In this document: piece after piece, positions 45,342 through 54,691 of the stretch
Layout: every line of letters starts with the position of its first letter
How positions within the stretch are numbered: position 1 is the first letter of the stretch
From: Labrenzia sp. CE80
GTDB taxonomy: Bacteria > Pseudomonadota > Alphaproteobacteria > Rhizobiales > Stappiaceae
DNA length: 64,000 nucleotides
Assembly: GCF_009650605.1 (NCBI RefSeq)
Contig: NZ_WAJT01000001.1
Span: 1,054,001 to 1,118,000, forward strand
Reading direction: 5' to 3'
Notes under the pieces: generated by a model
Told to the model about the DNA's origin: nothing
The model's input: only the letters and a program-made list of their open reading frames with translations
The model's database searches: none
Translations under genes and position numbers: made by a program

Positions 45342-45365
45342 ACCTGCCGCGGCAACGCGGCAGGT
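45342..45365 (+). repeat. Perfect GCAA-loop hairpin between rpsB and tsf
   Basis: A 10-bp perfect stem ACCTGCCGCG / CGCGGCAGGT closed by a GNRA-type GCAA tetraloop, seven bases after rpsB. It is followed by TTCCTGTT, not a clean T-run. It may act as an attenuator or a processing/stability element that sets the rpsB:tsf ratio. Confidence 0.5.
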
Positions 45366-45476
45366 TCCTGTTAAATTCGCAGATGTTGGCGCCTTTTGTT
45401 GCGCTTTCGTCATAAAGGTACGGTGCCAGTCGGCTAAACCGTATCTATCAACAACCCCCCATCCACGAGGCAATCG

Positions 45477-46400
45477 ATGAGCATTACCGCTGCGATGGTC
45501 AAAGAGCTCCGCGAAAAATCCGGCGCTGGCATGATGGACTGCAAGACCGCCCTGACAGAATCAGGCGGCGACATGGAAGCAGCTGTTGACTGGCTGCGCA
45601 CCAAGGGCCTTGCAAAGGCCGCCAAGAAAGCCGGCCGCGTTGCTGCCGAAGGTCTTGTCGGTGTTGCTGCTGAAGGCAGCAAGGCTGCAGTTATCGAGCT
45701 GAACTCAGAGACCGACTTTGTTGCACGTAACGAAGGCTTCCAGGAGCTGGTGAAGAATGTCGCACAGGTTGCCGTTGGCACCGATGGCGATCTCGAAGCC
45801 GTTTCTGACGCTGGCTACCCGGCTTCTGAAAAGAACGTCAAAGACAGCATCACCGATGCAATCGCGACGATCGGCGAGAACATGACCCTTCGCCGCACGG
45901 CCGTTTTGTCCGTGTCTGAAGGTGTTGTCGCCACTTATGTTCACGGCGCAGTCACTGAGGGTCTCGGAAAGATCGGCGTTCTGGTTGCTCTGGAATCTTC
46001 CGGAGACAAGGACAAGCTGAACGGTCTAGGCCGTCAGATCGCGATGCATATTGCTGCGACGAGCCCGCTCGCTCTCAGCACCGATGATCTCGACCCGGCT
46101 GTTGTGGATCGTGAGCGCTCGGTATTCGTTGAGCAGGCTCGCGAATCCGGCAAGCCCGACAACATCATCGAAAAGATGGTCGAAGGCCGTATCCGCAAGT
46201 TCTATGAAGAGGTGACTCTGGTCAAACAGTCCTTCGTCATCGACCCGGACAAGACGGTCGAACAGGCTGTCGAGGCTCTCGGCAAGGAACTTGGCACAGA
46301 CGTCAAGCTCACCGGCTTTGTCCGCTTCGCCCTTGGCGAGGGGATCGAGAAAGAAGAGCAAGACTTTGCTGCAGAGGTGGCCGCGGCCACCGGGCAGTAA
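45477..46400 (+). CDS. tsf: Elongation factor Ts
   Basis: A 307-residue nucleotide exchange factor for EF-Tu. The N-terminal UBA-like domain carries the signature VKELREKSGAGMMDCKTAL, and the core TDFVARNEGFQEL segment contacts EF-Tu. The C-terminal dimerisation and EF-Tu-contacting modules are present. A CGAGG-type ribosome site precedes the ATG. Confidence 0.98.
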   Translation: MSITAAMVKELREKSGAGMMDCKTALTESGGDMEAAVDWLRTKGLAKAAKKAGRVAAEGLVGVAAEGSKAAVIELNSETDFVARNEGFQELVKNVAQVAVGTDGDLEAVSDAGYPASEKNVKDSITDAIATIGENMTLRRTAVLSVSEGVVATYVHGAVTEGLGKIGVLVALESSGDKDKLNGLGRQIAMHIAATSPLALSTDDLDPAVVDRERSVFVEQARESGKPDNIIEKMVEGRIRKFYEEVTLVKQSFVIDPDKTVEQAVEALGKELGTDVKLTGFVRFALGEGIEKEEQDFAAEVAAATGQ

Positions 46401-46410
46401 GCTTCCCAAG

Positions 46411-46440
46411 GGCGCCGGTTACGACCGGCGCCTTTTTTTT
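46411..46440 (+). terminator. Rho-independent terminator of rpsB-tsf
   Basis: Perfect 9-bp stem GGCGCCGGT / ACCGGCGCC, TACG loop and eight T, ten bases after tsf. Confidence 0.95.
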
Positions 46441-46469
46441 AGAAGGACCCACAAAGAGAAGGCCACGAT

Positions 46470-47189
46470 ATGAACAAGCCCCTGCGTTGGAAGCGAGTGC
46501 TCCTGAAACTCTCCGGTGAGGCGCTGATGGGATCCCAGCCATTCGGGATCGATCCGGCGATTGTCGAGAGAATTGCGAAGGAGATCGCAGACGCGGTAGC
46601 GCTTGGTGCGCAGGTGGGCATCGTGGTCGGCGGCGGGAATATCTTCCGCGGTGTTGCCGTGGCCGCCAAGGGCGGCAACCGGGTTACTGGCGACCACATG
46701 GGTATGCTTGCGACGATCATGAACTCCCTGACGATCGCTGACGCCCTTCGCCGGCTCAAGGTCCAGGCCCGCGTTCTTTCCGCAGTTGCCGTTCCCTCTA
46801 TCTGCGAGACATTCAGCCAGCGTGTTGCTGAACGGTACATGGAAGACGGCGACGTCATTGTTTTCGCGGGTGGAACGGGCAATCCCTTCTTCACCACCGA
46901 TTCTGGCGCTGCTCTCCGGGCCGCAGAGATGCGTTGTGATGCCTTTTTGAAGGGCACACAGGTGGATGGGGTCTATTCAGATGATCCCAAGACCAATCCG
47001 GATGCCGAGCGCTATGAGACACTCGGTTACGAGGAGGTGATCAAGCGCAATCTGAAGGTCATGGACACCACTGCGATTGCGCTCGCGCGTGACAATTCAA
47101 TTCCCGTCATTGTGTTTTCCATTCACAGTCCCGGTTCGCTTGTGAACGTTCTTCAGGAGAGCGGCCGGTATACTGTTGTTGGCGATTGA
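46470..47189 (+). CDS. pyrH: Uridylate kinase (UMP kinase)
   Basis: A 239-residue bacterial UMP kinase of the amino acid kinase fold: RVLLKLSGEALMG (phosphate loop Lys), VVGGGNIFRG, DHMGMLAT (UMP contact), and FAGGTGNPFFTTD. It makes UDP from UMP and is the first gene of the pyrH-frr-uppS-cdsA-dxr-rseP-bamA series. Confidence 0.98.
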   Translation: MNKPLRWKRVLLKLSGEALMGSQPFGIDPAIVERIAKEIADAVALGAQVGIVVGGGNIFRGVAVAAKGGNRVTGDHMGMLATIMNSLTIADALRRLKVQARVLSAVAVPSICETFSQRVAERYMEDGDVIVFAGGTGNPFFTTDSGAALRAAEMRCDAFLKGTQVDGVYSDDPKTNPDAERYETLGYEEVIKRNLKVMDTTAIALARDNSIPVIVFSIHSPGSLVNVLQESGRYTVVGD

Positions 47190-47300
47190 TTCTTTTGCCA
47201 ATATCCGCGGCACAGGGCCTTGTGTTTCGATGCAAGTGTGCGATCTTTGCCGCGGCCAAGACACAGTAAGCCACCAAAGCAAGAATTAAGTGAGGAAGTT

Positions 47301-47864
47301 ATGCCGGTAGAAGGTATAGACCAGGACGATCTCAAGCGCCGGATGCAGGGCGCGTTGTCGGTGCTCAAGACAGAGTTTGCCGGCCTGCGGACTGGCCGGG
47401 CCTCATCCAGCATGATGGATCCGATCATGGTGAGCGCCTATGGCCAGGCGATGCCGATCAGTCAGGTTGCGACTGTCAGTGTTCCGGAGCCGCGCATGCT
47501 TGCCGTTCAGGTCTGGGACAAGGGCATGGTTGCTGCCGTTGAGAAAGCGATCCGCGAATCCAACCTTGGTCTCAATCCTGTCGTAGATGGCCAGCTGCTG
47601 CGCTTGCCGATCCCGGAACTGAACCAGGAGCGCCGCCAGGACCTGATCAAGATTGCTCACAAGTATGCCGAGCAGGCCAAGGTCTCCATCCGCCACGTCC
47701 GCCGCGATGGCATGGACACGGCGAAAAAACTCGAGAAGGACGGTGACATCAGCCAGGATGATGGCCGGGTTGCGTCCGACGAGATCCAGAAGCTAACCGA
47801 CAGCATGATCGCGGAAGCGGATGCGATGCTTGAAAAGAAAGAGCAGGAAATCTCCCAAGTCTAA
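47301..47864 (+). CDS. frr: Ribosome recycling factor
   Basis: A 187-residue factor that splits post-termination ribosomes with EF-G. The family signatures LRTGRASSSMMDPI, MLAVQVWDKG and HVRRDGMDTAKKLEKDG are present. I chose ATG 47301 with GAGGAAG seven bases upstream. An in-frame GTG/ATG extension to 47220 is not family-like. Confidence 0.97.
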   Translation: MPVEGIDQDDLKRRMQGALSVLKTEFAGLRTGRASSSMMDPIMVSAYGQAMPISQVATVSVPEPRMLAVQVWDKGMVAAVEKAIRESNLGLNPVVDGQLLRLPIPELNQERRQDLIKIAHKYAEQAKVSIRHVRRDGMDTAKKLEKDGDISQDDGRVASDEIQKLTDSMIAEADAMLEKKEQEISQV

Positions 47865-47926
47865 GCTATTCAATCAAACGTGTTTGGCCACGGGGTGGTC
47901 TTGGCCAGGCAAATCAGGGGGACTTT

Positions 47927-48694
47927 ATGACTGCAAACCCAGATCCAATCGACGGTATGTCCCCCGCGCCCAAATGTAGTGTTTCTGGCGTGCGCCATGT
48001 CGGTTTGATCATGGATGGCAATGGCCGATGGGCCCAGGCGCGCGGTCTCTCCCGTTCAGATGGCCACCGTCATGGCCTTGATTCCTTGCGCCGCATGATC
48101 CGTCACGCAGTGCGGATCGGTCTTAAGTACGTGACGATCTACAGCTTCTCTTCGGAAAACTGGAATCGGCCCGAGACGGAAGTGAGTTTTCTCATGTCTC
48201 TTCTGCGCCGCTTTGTGCAGAGGGACCTTTCGGAGATTCACCAGGCCAATGTTCGGATTCGGGTGATTGGTGACCGTGATGGGCTGGAGCCCGGCATTCG
48301 TCAACTGCTTGTGGAAGCTGAACAGCTGACGCGGACAAACTCCGGAATGACCCTGGTGGTTGCCTTCAATTATGGCGCGCGCGATGAAATCACGCGAGCT
48401 GTCCGGTCCATTGCGCAGGACGTGGCAACTGGTGCCATTGAGCCTGACGCGGTGACGCAGGAGATGATTGGCGATCGCCTTGATACCTCCGGGATACCAG
48501 ATCCTGACCTGATCATTCGGACAAGCGGCGAAATGCGGCTTTCCAACTTCCTCATGTGGCAGGCTGCGTATTCGGAATTCTATTTCTGTGAGTGTCACTG
48601 GCCGGAGTTCGATGAGGCCGCCTTTGACAAGGCGCTCGCCGATTACAGCAGTCGTGAGCGCCGTTTTGGCGGGCTCAGCGCCAAAGCGCTCTGA
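47927..48694 (+). CDS. uppS: Isoprenyl (undecaprenyl) diphosphate synthase
   Basis: A 255-residue cis-prenyltransferase. MDGNGRWA (29-36, catalytic Asp30), YSFSSENWNRP, and the C-terminal IRTSGEMRLSNFLMWQ and EFYF blocks are diagnostic. It makes the C55 lipid carrier for peptidoglycan. It is immediately followed by cdsA with no intergenic base. Confidence 0.97.
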   Translation: MTANPDPIDGMSPAPKCSVSGVRHVGLIMDGNGRWAQARGLSRSDGHRHGLDSLRRMIRHAVRIGLKYVTIYSFSSENWNRPETEVSFLMSLLRRFVQRDLSEIHQANVRIRVIGDRDGLEPGIRQLLVEAEQLTRTNSGMTLVVAFNYGARDEITRAVRSIAQDVATGAIEPDAVTQEMIGDRLDTSGIPDPDLIIRTSGEMRLSNFLMWQAAYSEFYFCECHWPEFDEAAFDKALADYSSRERRFGGLSAKAL

Positions 48695-49546
48695 ATGCCG
48701 GACCCTCTTCAAAAGCCTGGCGGCGGTTCCCGGATGTCTGACCTGAAGTTGAGGGTTATCTCCGCTGCGATACTCGGGCCGGCCGTGCTGGCGATTGCCT
48801 TTGTTGGCGGTCTTTGGTTTTTCGCGCTTGTTCTCGTGGCCGCGGTCCTGTTCCAGCATGAGTGGTTTTCGATCACGGGAACCTCCGACAAAAGCGCTCC
48901 TGCGGTTCTTGGATATGCGGCACTTGTAGCAGCGTGTGTGCTCTACGCTGTGAGCTATCCAATCCTGGCGATTGCCATTGTCGGCGGCGGAGCGCTCGCT
49001 GTCTATCTGGTTGGCGGCCTGAGCCAGCCGGCGCGCTGGGGCGCTGAAGGTATTATTTATTCCGGGCTCGCGTTGTTGTCTCTCATGGCCTCCCGTCTTG
49101 GTGATATCGGGCTGGTCTTCGTCTTCTTCCTTCTGATCGTTGTTTGGGCCACGGACATCTGCGCCTACTTCGTTGGCCGTTTTCTCGGTGGACCGAAGCT
49201 TTGGATGCGGGTTTCTCCTAACAAGACCTGGTCGGGAGCGCTCGGGGGATTGTTTTTCGCTGTTCTGTTCGGCGTCGGATTCGCCGCGATCAGCGGGCAG
49301 ACCGATCTGCTGCGGTGGGGCGGTTTGGCGGTGGTTCTTTCTATTGTCTCCCAGGCAGGTGATCTTATGGAATCGGCAATCAAGAGGCGTTTTGACGTAA
49401 AGGACTCTAGTGGTCTGATTCCTGGACATGGCGGAATCATGGACCGTGTTGATGGACTTGTTGCAGCAGCTATCATGGCTGCAGCCCTTGGACTTGCCTT
49501 TGGCGGAGATCCGGCCAACCCGATTGCGGGTCTGTCTCTGAGCTAG
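48695..49546 (+). CDS. cdsA: Phosphatidate cytidylyltransferase
   Basis: A 283-residue polytopic enzyme making CDP-diacylglycerol, the branch point of phospholipid synthesis. The CdsA signature (KRRFDVKDSSGLIPGHGG then DRVD, about residues 230-253) is complete. ATG 48695 directly abuts the uppS stop. A second in-frame ATG at 48734 matches the more usual N-terminus and could be the true start. Confidence 0.96.
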   Translation: MPDPLQKPGGGSRMSDLKLRVISAAILGPAVLAIAFVGGLWFFALVLVAAVLFQHEWFSITGTSDKSAPAVLGYAALVAACVLYAVSYPILAIAIVGGGALAVYLVGGLSQPARWGAEGIIYSGLALLSLMASRLGDIGLVFVFFLLIVVWATDICAYFVGRFLGGPKLWMRVSPNKTWSGALGGLFFAVLFGVGFAAISGQTDLLRWGGLAVVLSIVSQAGDLMESAIKRRFDVKDSSGLIPGHGGIMDRVDGLVAAAIMAAALGLAFGGDPANPIAGLSLS

Positions 49547-49592
49547 GGGCACGCCGATCTCGTCGCAAAACCAGAAATCAAACAAGGTGGAT

Positions 49593-50801
49593 ATGTCTGC
49601 AAACTCTGAGAGATGGCCGAGCGCGGCTTCGGGCAGACGAATGCGGCTGAGCGTCCTTGGGGCGACCGGGTCCGTCGGACGCAGCACGCTTGATATCGTG
49701 GCGCGCAATCCGGACCGCTTTGATGTCGTTTCCCTTGTGGCCAATTCTGATGTTGCAGGTCTTGCGGAGCTTGCCCGCAAGGTGGGTGCGGATTGCGCGG
49801 TTCTCGCAAGGCCTGACAAAAGGGTGGAGCTTGCGGAGGCGTTGGCCGGAACCAGCATTGAGTCTGCTGCAGGTGAGGAGGCCGTTCTAGAGGCTGTGGA
49901 TCGTCCGGCGGACATGGTTGTTGCTGCGATCGTCGGCGCGGCGGGTCTTCGGCCGACCTTGCGGGCAATGAAGTCCAGCCGAGCTGTTGCTCTGGCCAAC
50001 AAGGAATGCCTCGTCTCAGCTGGCGATCTTTTCATGACAGAAGCGCAGCGCAGCGAAACGACTGTTCTTCCCGTCGACAGCGAACACAGCGCTATTTTCC
50101 AGGTTTTCGAGCAGGAGAATGCGGATCAGGTCGAGAAGGTGATACTGACCGCGTCGGGTGGTCCATTTCGGACAGTGTCGAAAGCTGCGATGGCTGATGT
50201 CACGCCGACTCAGGCGCTCAAGCATCCAAATTGGGACATGGGAAGCCGTATCACGATCGACAGTGCGACGATGATGAACAAGGGTTTTGAGGTGATCGAG
50301 GCGTTTCACCTCTTCCCCTTGGGGCAGGACCAGCTGGAAGTCCTCGTGCATCCGCAATCTGTCGTCCATGGCCTGGTGCAGTACCGCGATGGTTCGTTGC
50401 TTGCGCAACTGGGTGCGCCAGATATGCGCACGCCAATCGCACACTGCCTGGCCTGGCCACACCGCATGGATGTCCCCGTGGAGAGGCTCGATCTCGCGCG
50501 GATTGGCGAGCTGTCATTCGAGGCGCCGGACCTCGACCGGTTCCCGGCACTCTCGCTTGCGCTGCAGGCGATGAGGCGCGGTGGTGGAGCGACGACCGTC
50601 CTGAATGCAGCGGATGAGGTGGCCGTTGACGCCTTTTTAAACCAGCAGATCGGCTTCATGGATATTCCGTTGGCAGTCGAAGCGTCGCTCGAAAGGCTCG
50701 ATGCTTCTCACGGAGGGAGGGCCCTTGAAGGAGTTGAGGATGTTCTGGCTGTTGACGAAGAAGCGCGGGACAGTTGCCTTGAATGGGTTGCATCTCGCTA
50801 A
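49593..50801 (+). CDS. dxr: 1-deoxy-D-xylulose 5-phosphate reductoisomerase
   Basis: A 402-residue enzyme of the MEP isoprenoid pathway. The NADPH-binding GATGSVGRSTLDI motif follows a 16-residue hydrophilic start. Metal and substrate residues appear in PVDSEHSAIFQ, and TASGGPFR and MNKGFEVIEA are conserved. ATG 49593 is preceded by AAGGTGG; a GTG two codons upstream is less likely. It supplies precursors for the undecaprenyl synthase encoded upstream and for quinones. Confidence 0.97.
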   Translation: MSANSERWPSAASGRRMRLSVLGATGSVGRSTLDIVARNPDRFDVVSLVANSDVAGLAELARKVGADCAVLARPDKRVELAEALAGTSIESAAGEEAVLEAVDRPADMVVAAIVGAAGLRPTLRAMKSSRAVALANKECLVSAGDLFMTEAQRSETTVLPVDSEHSAIFQVFEQENADQVEKVILTASGGPFRTVSKAAMADVTPTQALKHPNWDMGSRITIDSATMMNKGFEVIEAFHLFPLGQDQLEVLVHPQSVVHGLVQYRDGSLLAQLGAPDMRTPIAHCLAWPHRMDVPVERLDLARIGELSFEAPDLDRFPALSLALQAMRRGGGATTVLNAADEVAVDAFLNQQIGFMDIPLAVEASLERLDASHGGRALEGVEDVLAVDEEARDSCLEWVASR

Positions 50802-50922
50802 CCAACCGGCTCAAAATCGGGCAGCAGTTCAAAAAACGGTGTTGTCCTTTAACCTGCCTTAATTGCCCAGCGTATATCCTGTAAGAATACAGGATCAAAC
50901 GAGCCTGAAACGGGACCTCATA

Positions 50923-52059
50923 ATGGAATTGATTTCGTCGGCTTACGACCTCCTTATCGGCTATATCGTGCCGTTCCTCTTTGTTTTGACCATCGTGGTT
51001 TTTTTTCATGAGCTCGGGCACTTCCTCGTTGCACGCTGGTGTGGTGTCAATGTCGATGCATTTTCGGTCGGTTTCGGGCGTGAGATCTTCGGCTGGAACG
51101 ACAGCAAGGGAACCCGCTGGAAGCTCTCGATGATTCCGCTTGGCGGCTATGTAAAATTCGCCGGGGACGAAAATGCAGCGAGCGTGCCAGATCGCGAGCG
51201 GGTCGCGGCGATGAGCGAAGCTGAACGGGCAGGGGCGTTTGTCGCCAAGCCGGTCTGGCAGCGTGCCGCTGTCGTTGCCGCGGGTCCGATTGCAAATTTC
51301 ATCCTGGCGATTGTCATTTTTGCTGCAATCTTCATGGCCTTCGGAAAGATCGTTACCTCTCCGGTTGTTGAAACGGTTCAGCCCGGCAGTGCGGCTGAGG
51401 CTGGCGGGCTGCTGCCCGAAGACCTGATCCTGTCTGTTGATGGCCGTGAGATTGCAACGTTCTCCGATCTGCAGCGGATTGTTTCAGTGAGCGCCGATGT
51501 GCCGCTTTTGCTTGAGGTCGAGCGCGGCACGAGCGTCGTCACACTGACTGTGACGCCGCAATACCGGGAATTGACCGACCGTTTCGGCAATGTCCAGCGT
51601 CTTGGCCTTTTGGGCGTTTCACGTAGCCCCAAGCCGGAGGATCTCATTCAGCAAACTTACGGCCCCGTCGAGGCCGTTGCTGAGGGAACGCATGAAACAA
51701 TCTATATCGCCGGGCGGACACTCGATTATCTGTGGGGCGTTCTTTCCGGCAGGGAGGCTGCTGATCAGCTTGGCGGGCCGATTCGCGTCGCACAGGTGTC
51801 CGGGCAAGTGGCTACACAGGGCATCATTCCCCTGTTGAGCCTTGCTGCGGTTCTGTCGATCTCCATCGGACTTTTGAACCTGATGCCAATTCCCATGCTC
51901 GACGGTGGGCATCTGGTCTACTATTTCGCCGAGGCGGTGCGAGGGAAGCCTTTGAGTGAAGGTGTGCAGGATATAGGCTTTCGCATCGGTATCGGTATTG
52001 TTCTCCTGTTGATGGTATTTGCGACCTGGAACGATGTCATGCATCTGACGAAGCTCTAG
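50923..52059 (+). CDS. rseP: Site-2 intramembrane protease RseP
   Basis: A 378-residue zinc metalloprotease. The HELGH motif (His29, Glu30, His33) lies in the first membrane helix. One PDZ domain (about 115-195), fewer than the two of E. coli, is followed by the second catalytic motif NLMPIPMLDGGH in a C-terminal helix. It cleaves membrane-bound anti-sigma factors and signal peptides. ATG 50923 was chosen; the upstream in-frame extension is not conserved in character. Confidence 0.96.
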   Translation: MELISSAYDLLIGYIVPFLFVLTIVVFFHELGHFLVARWCGVNVDAFSVGFGREIFGWNDSKGTRWKLSMIPLGGYVKFAGDENAASVPDRERVAAMSEAERAGAFVAKPVWQRAAVVAAGPIANFILAIVIFAAIFMAFGKIVTSPVVETVQPGSAAEAGGLLPEDLILSVDGREIATFSDLQRIVSVSADVPLLLEVERGTSVVTLTVTPQYRELTDRFGNVQRLGLLGVSRSPKPEDLIQQTYGPVEAVAEGTHETIYIAGRTLDYLWGVLSGREAADQLGGPIRVAQVSGQVATQGIIPLLSLAAVLSISIGLLNLMPIPMLDGGHLVYYFAEAVRGKPLSEGVQDIGFRIGIGIVLLLMVFATWNDVMHLTKL

Positions 52060-52247
52060 CCGCTGAATTGCCGAGGGAAATTGGGGCGTGGCATCCTCGC
52101 AACGCCTTCAATTGAAATCGATTTTCGGCCATGAGCCCGGTTGCACATTCGGCAAAAGGCTGTAAAACGATTTCAGTTGCTGAGAATCTGGGGTTACCTC
52201 TGCGCCTTAGCGCATTGGATTTAAAAACATAAAGGCATAGCGCACTA

Positions 52248-54623
52248 ATGCAGCGATTGCAGAAACTCACTCGCGCCGTTGTTCTCGCGGCCGCCGTATT
52301 TTCTACGGGCGCGATTCTTCCCGAGACCTTTGGTCCGTTCTCCGCTGCAACGGCAGAAGCCGCTGTTGCCCGGAGTATTGTCGTTCGCGGAAATACGCGT
52401 ATCGAAGAGGAAACGGTGCTCAGCTACATGACGATCCAGCCTGGCCGCTCCTACAGCGCCGCGGATGTTGATGAATCGCTGAAAGCGCTGTTCGCCACTG
52501 GCCTTTTCGCCGACGTGAAAATTTCGCCGCAAGGCGGAACGGTCGTCGTGACAATTACTGAGAACCCGATCATCAATCGCGTTTCCTTTGAAGGGAACAA
52601 GAAGCTCAAGGATGAGGCTCTCAAGACTGCTGTGCGCTCGACTGAACGGTCGATGCTGACGCGGGCCAAGGTTCAGACGGACGTTCAAAATATTCTTGAG
52701 GCTTATCGCCGTTCTGGCCGTTATGGCGCCTCTGTCGATCCCAAGATCATTGATCGTAGCAACAATCGCGTCGATCTGGTCTTCGAAATCAATGAGGGCG
52801 ACAAGACCGGCGTCGAGCGGATAACCTTTATTGGTAACTCCGCATTCAGTGATGGACGCCTTCGTGATGTGATCAGGACCCGCGAAAGCGGACTTCTGAG
52901 CTGGCTGCGCAGCACCGATACGTACGATCCTGACCGTCTGTCCGCTGACCAGGAATTGCTGCGTCAGTATTATTTCAAGAAGGGCTATGCTGACTTCCGC
53001 ATTGTCTCGGCTTCGGCTGATCTTGATCGCGAACAGAACGTCTTTCATGTGACCTTCACGGTCGATGAAGGTGAAGAGTACACCATCAGCGATGTTGAGG
53101 TGGTTTCGTCGTTGTCTGAGGTCGATCCTGAGGCACTGCGGTCCCAGGTCCGCACCCGTGCGGGGCAGACCTTCAACTCACTTCGCGTCGAGCAGAGTGT
53201 GGAAGACATCACCATCAAGGTGGCTGAGAACGGCTACGCTTTTGCTCAGGTTCGCCCTCGCGGTTCGCGTGATTACGAAAACAAGACAATCTCTCTGACC
53301 TACTACATTGAAGAAGGTCCACGGGCTTACGTCGAGCGCATCAACATCATCGGCAATGACCGCACACGCGAATACGTTATTCGCCGCGAGTTTGACCTTG
53401 CTGAAGGTGACGCATTCAATCGTGCGCTTGTAGACAAGGCTGAGCGTCGCCTGAATAACCTCGGTTTCTTTGAGCGCGTGAGCATCACGACCGCGCAGGG
53501 CTCTGCGCCAGACCGTGTTGTGATCAATGTTCAGGTCGACGAGAAGGCGACTGGTGAAGTTTCCTTCGGTGTTGGCTACTCCACAACAGATGGCATCATT
53601 GGCGATATCTCTGTGACCGAGAAAAACTTCCTTGGACGGGGTCAGTTTGTAAAAGTCGCCGTTGGCGGTGGTACAGACACGCAGTCCTACGAGTTTGCCT
53701 TCGTCGAGCCTTTCTTTATGGGTCGTCGCATCGCACTTGACCTTGATGTGTACAAGAAGGTCACGGATGCGAATGACTACCGGTCCTATGATGAAGACAA
53801 GATTGGTGGTGGCTTTGGGTTCTCGCTCCCGCTTCGCGAAGAAGAACTGACGCTCCGCCTCTATTACAAGATCTTCCAGTCAGAAATTACGGACCCGGAC
53901 GATCTAGCGACTGGCCTTTCTGATTGTTCCAACAACTCAGACCTGTCTCCTGCAATCTGTGACTCACTCGGTACCTATCTAACCTCATTGGTTGGTTACA
54001 CCCTTGTTCACAGCACGCTGAACAACAACCTGAACCCAACCGATGGCGTCTATGCCTCCTTCGGTCAGGAGTTCGCTGGTGTTGGTGGCGACTCCTACTA
54101 CATCAAGACGACAGCCGAAGCTCGCGCCTACAAGGAAATCCTTGCTGACTACGGTGTCGTTGGTAAGGCGAGCATCAAGGGTGGCCACATCACGGCAATC
54201 GGTGATGAGCGCCTCCGTGTCTCCGAGCAGTTCATGGTCGGCGGTAACATCATCCGCGGCTTTGAAAACCAGGGCATTGGTCCGCGTGATGCGACTACGG
54301 AAGACGCTATCGGTGGCACGATGTATGTCGCTGCGACTGTCGAAACGACTTTCCCGTTCCCTGCAATTCCTGATGAGTTTGGCCTGAGCGGTGCGGTTTT
54401 CGCAGACGCTGGTTCACTTTGGGATGCAGATAGCGACCTTATCAATGCAGTCGGGTCAAACGGCGTTGTCTCGAATGACTTCGAATTACGTGCCTCTGTT
54501 GGTGCCGGTATTCGTTGGAACTCGCCTTTCGGTCCTCTGCGTGCAGATTTTGCCTGGCCTATCGTCAAGGACGATGCCGACAAGACACAGGTCTTCCGTC
54601 TGAGCGGTGGTACCCGTTTCTAA
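52248..54623 (+). CDS. bamA: Outer membrane protein assembly factor BamA
   Basis: A 791-residue Omp85 protein. It has a signal peptide (about 1-40, Ala-rich cleavage region), five POTRA repeats (about 42-400, beginning SIVVRGNTRIEEETV), and a C-terminal 16-strand barrel with the VGGNIIRGFENQGIGPRD loop (the RGF motif of barrel lid loop 6). It ends in the required terminal Phe (LSGGTRF). It folds and inserts beta-barrel proteins. Confidence 0.98.
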   Translation: MQRLQKLTRAVVLAAAVFSTGAILPETFGPFSAATAEAAVARSIVVRGNTRIEEETVLSYMTIQPGRSYSAADVDESLKALFATGLFADVKISPQGGTVVVTITENPIINRVSFEGNKKLKDEALKTAVRSTERSMLTRAKVQTDVQNILEAYRRSGRYGASVDPKIIDRSNNRVDLVFEINEGDKTGVERITFIGNSAFSDGRLRDVIRTRESGLLSWLRSTDTYDPDRLSADQELLRQYYFKKGYADFRIVSASADLDREQNVFHVTFTVDEGEEYTISDVEVVSSLSEVDPEALRSQVRTRAGQTFNSLRVEQSVEDITIKVAENGYAFAQVRPRGSRDYENKTISLTYYIEEGPRAYVERINIIGNDRTREYVIRREFDLAEGDAFNRALVDKAERRLNNLGFFERVSITTAQGSAPDRVVINVQVDEKATGEVSFGVGYSTTDGIIGDISVTEKNFLGRGQFVKVAVGGGTDTQSYEFAFVEPFFMGRRIALDLDVYKKVTDANDYRSYDEDKIGGGFGFSLPLREEELTLRLYYKIFQSEITDPDDLATGLSDCSNNSDLSPAICDSLGTYLTSLVGYTLVHSTLNNNLNPTDGVYASFGQEFAGVGGDSYYIKTTAEARAYKEILADYGVVGKASIKGGHITAIGDERLRVSEQFMVGGNIIRGFENQGIGPRDATTEDAIGGTMYVAATVETTFPFPAIPDEFGLSGAVFADAGSLWDADSDLINAVGSNGVVSNDFELRASVGAGIRWNSPFGPLRADFAWPIVKDDADKTQVFRLSGGTRF

Positions 54624-54646
54624 TTCGCAAGAATTTGTGAGATAAG

Positions 54647-54675
54647 ACGGCCGCCGATGTATCGGCGGCCGTTTT
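54647..54675 (+). terminator. Terminator after bamA
   Basis: Perfect 11-bp stem ACGGCCGCCGA / TCGGCGGCCGT with a TGTA loop and TTT, 23 bases past bamA. lpxD starts only 17 bases later, so it may be an attenuator inside the operon. Confidence 0.75.
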
Positions 54676-54691
54676 CTATTGGAAGAAGAGT

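Noticed and set aside
44076..45473. 465-residue minus-strand frame across rpsB
   Set aside because: Most of it is antisense to rpsB. Only its last 36 codons are real, as the N-terminus of the broken VOC gene.
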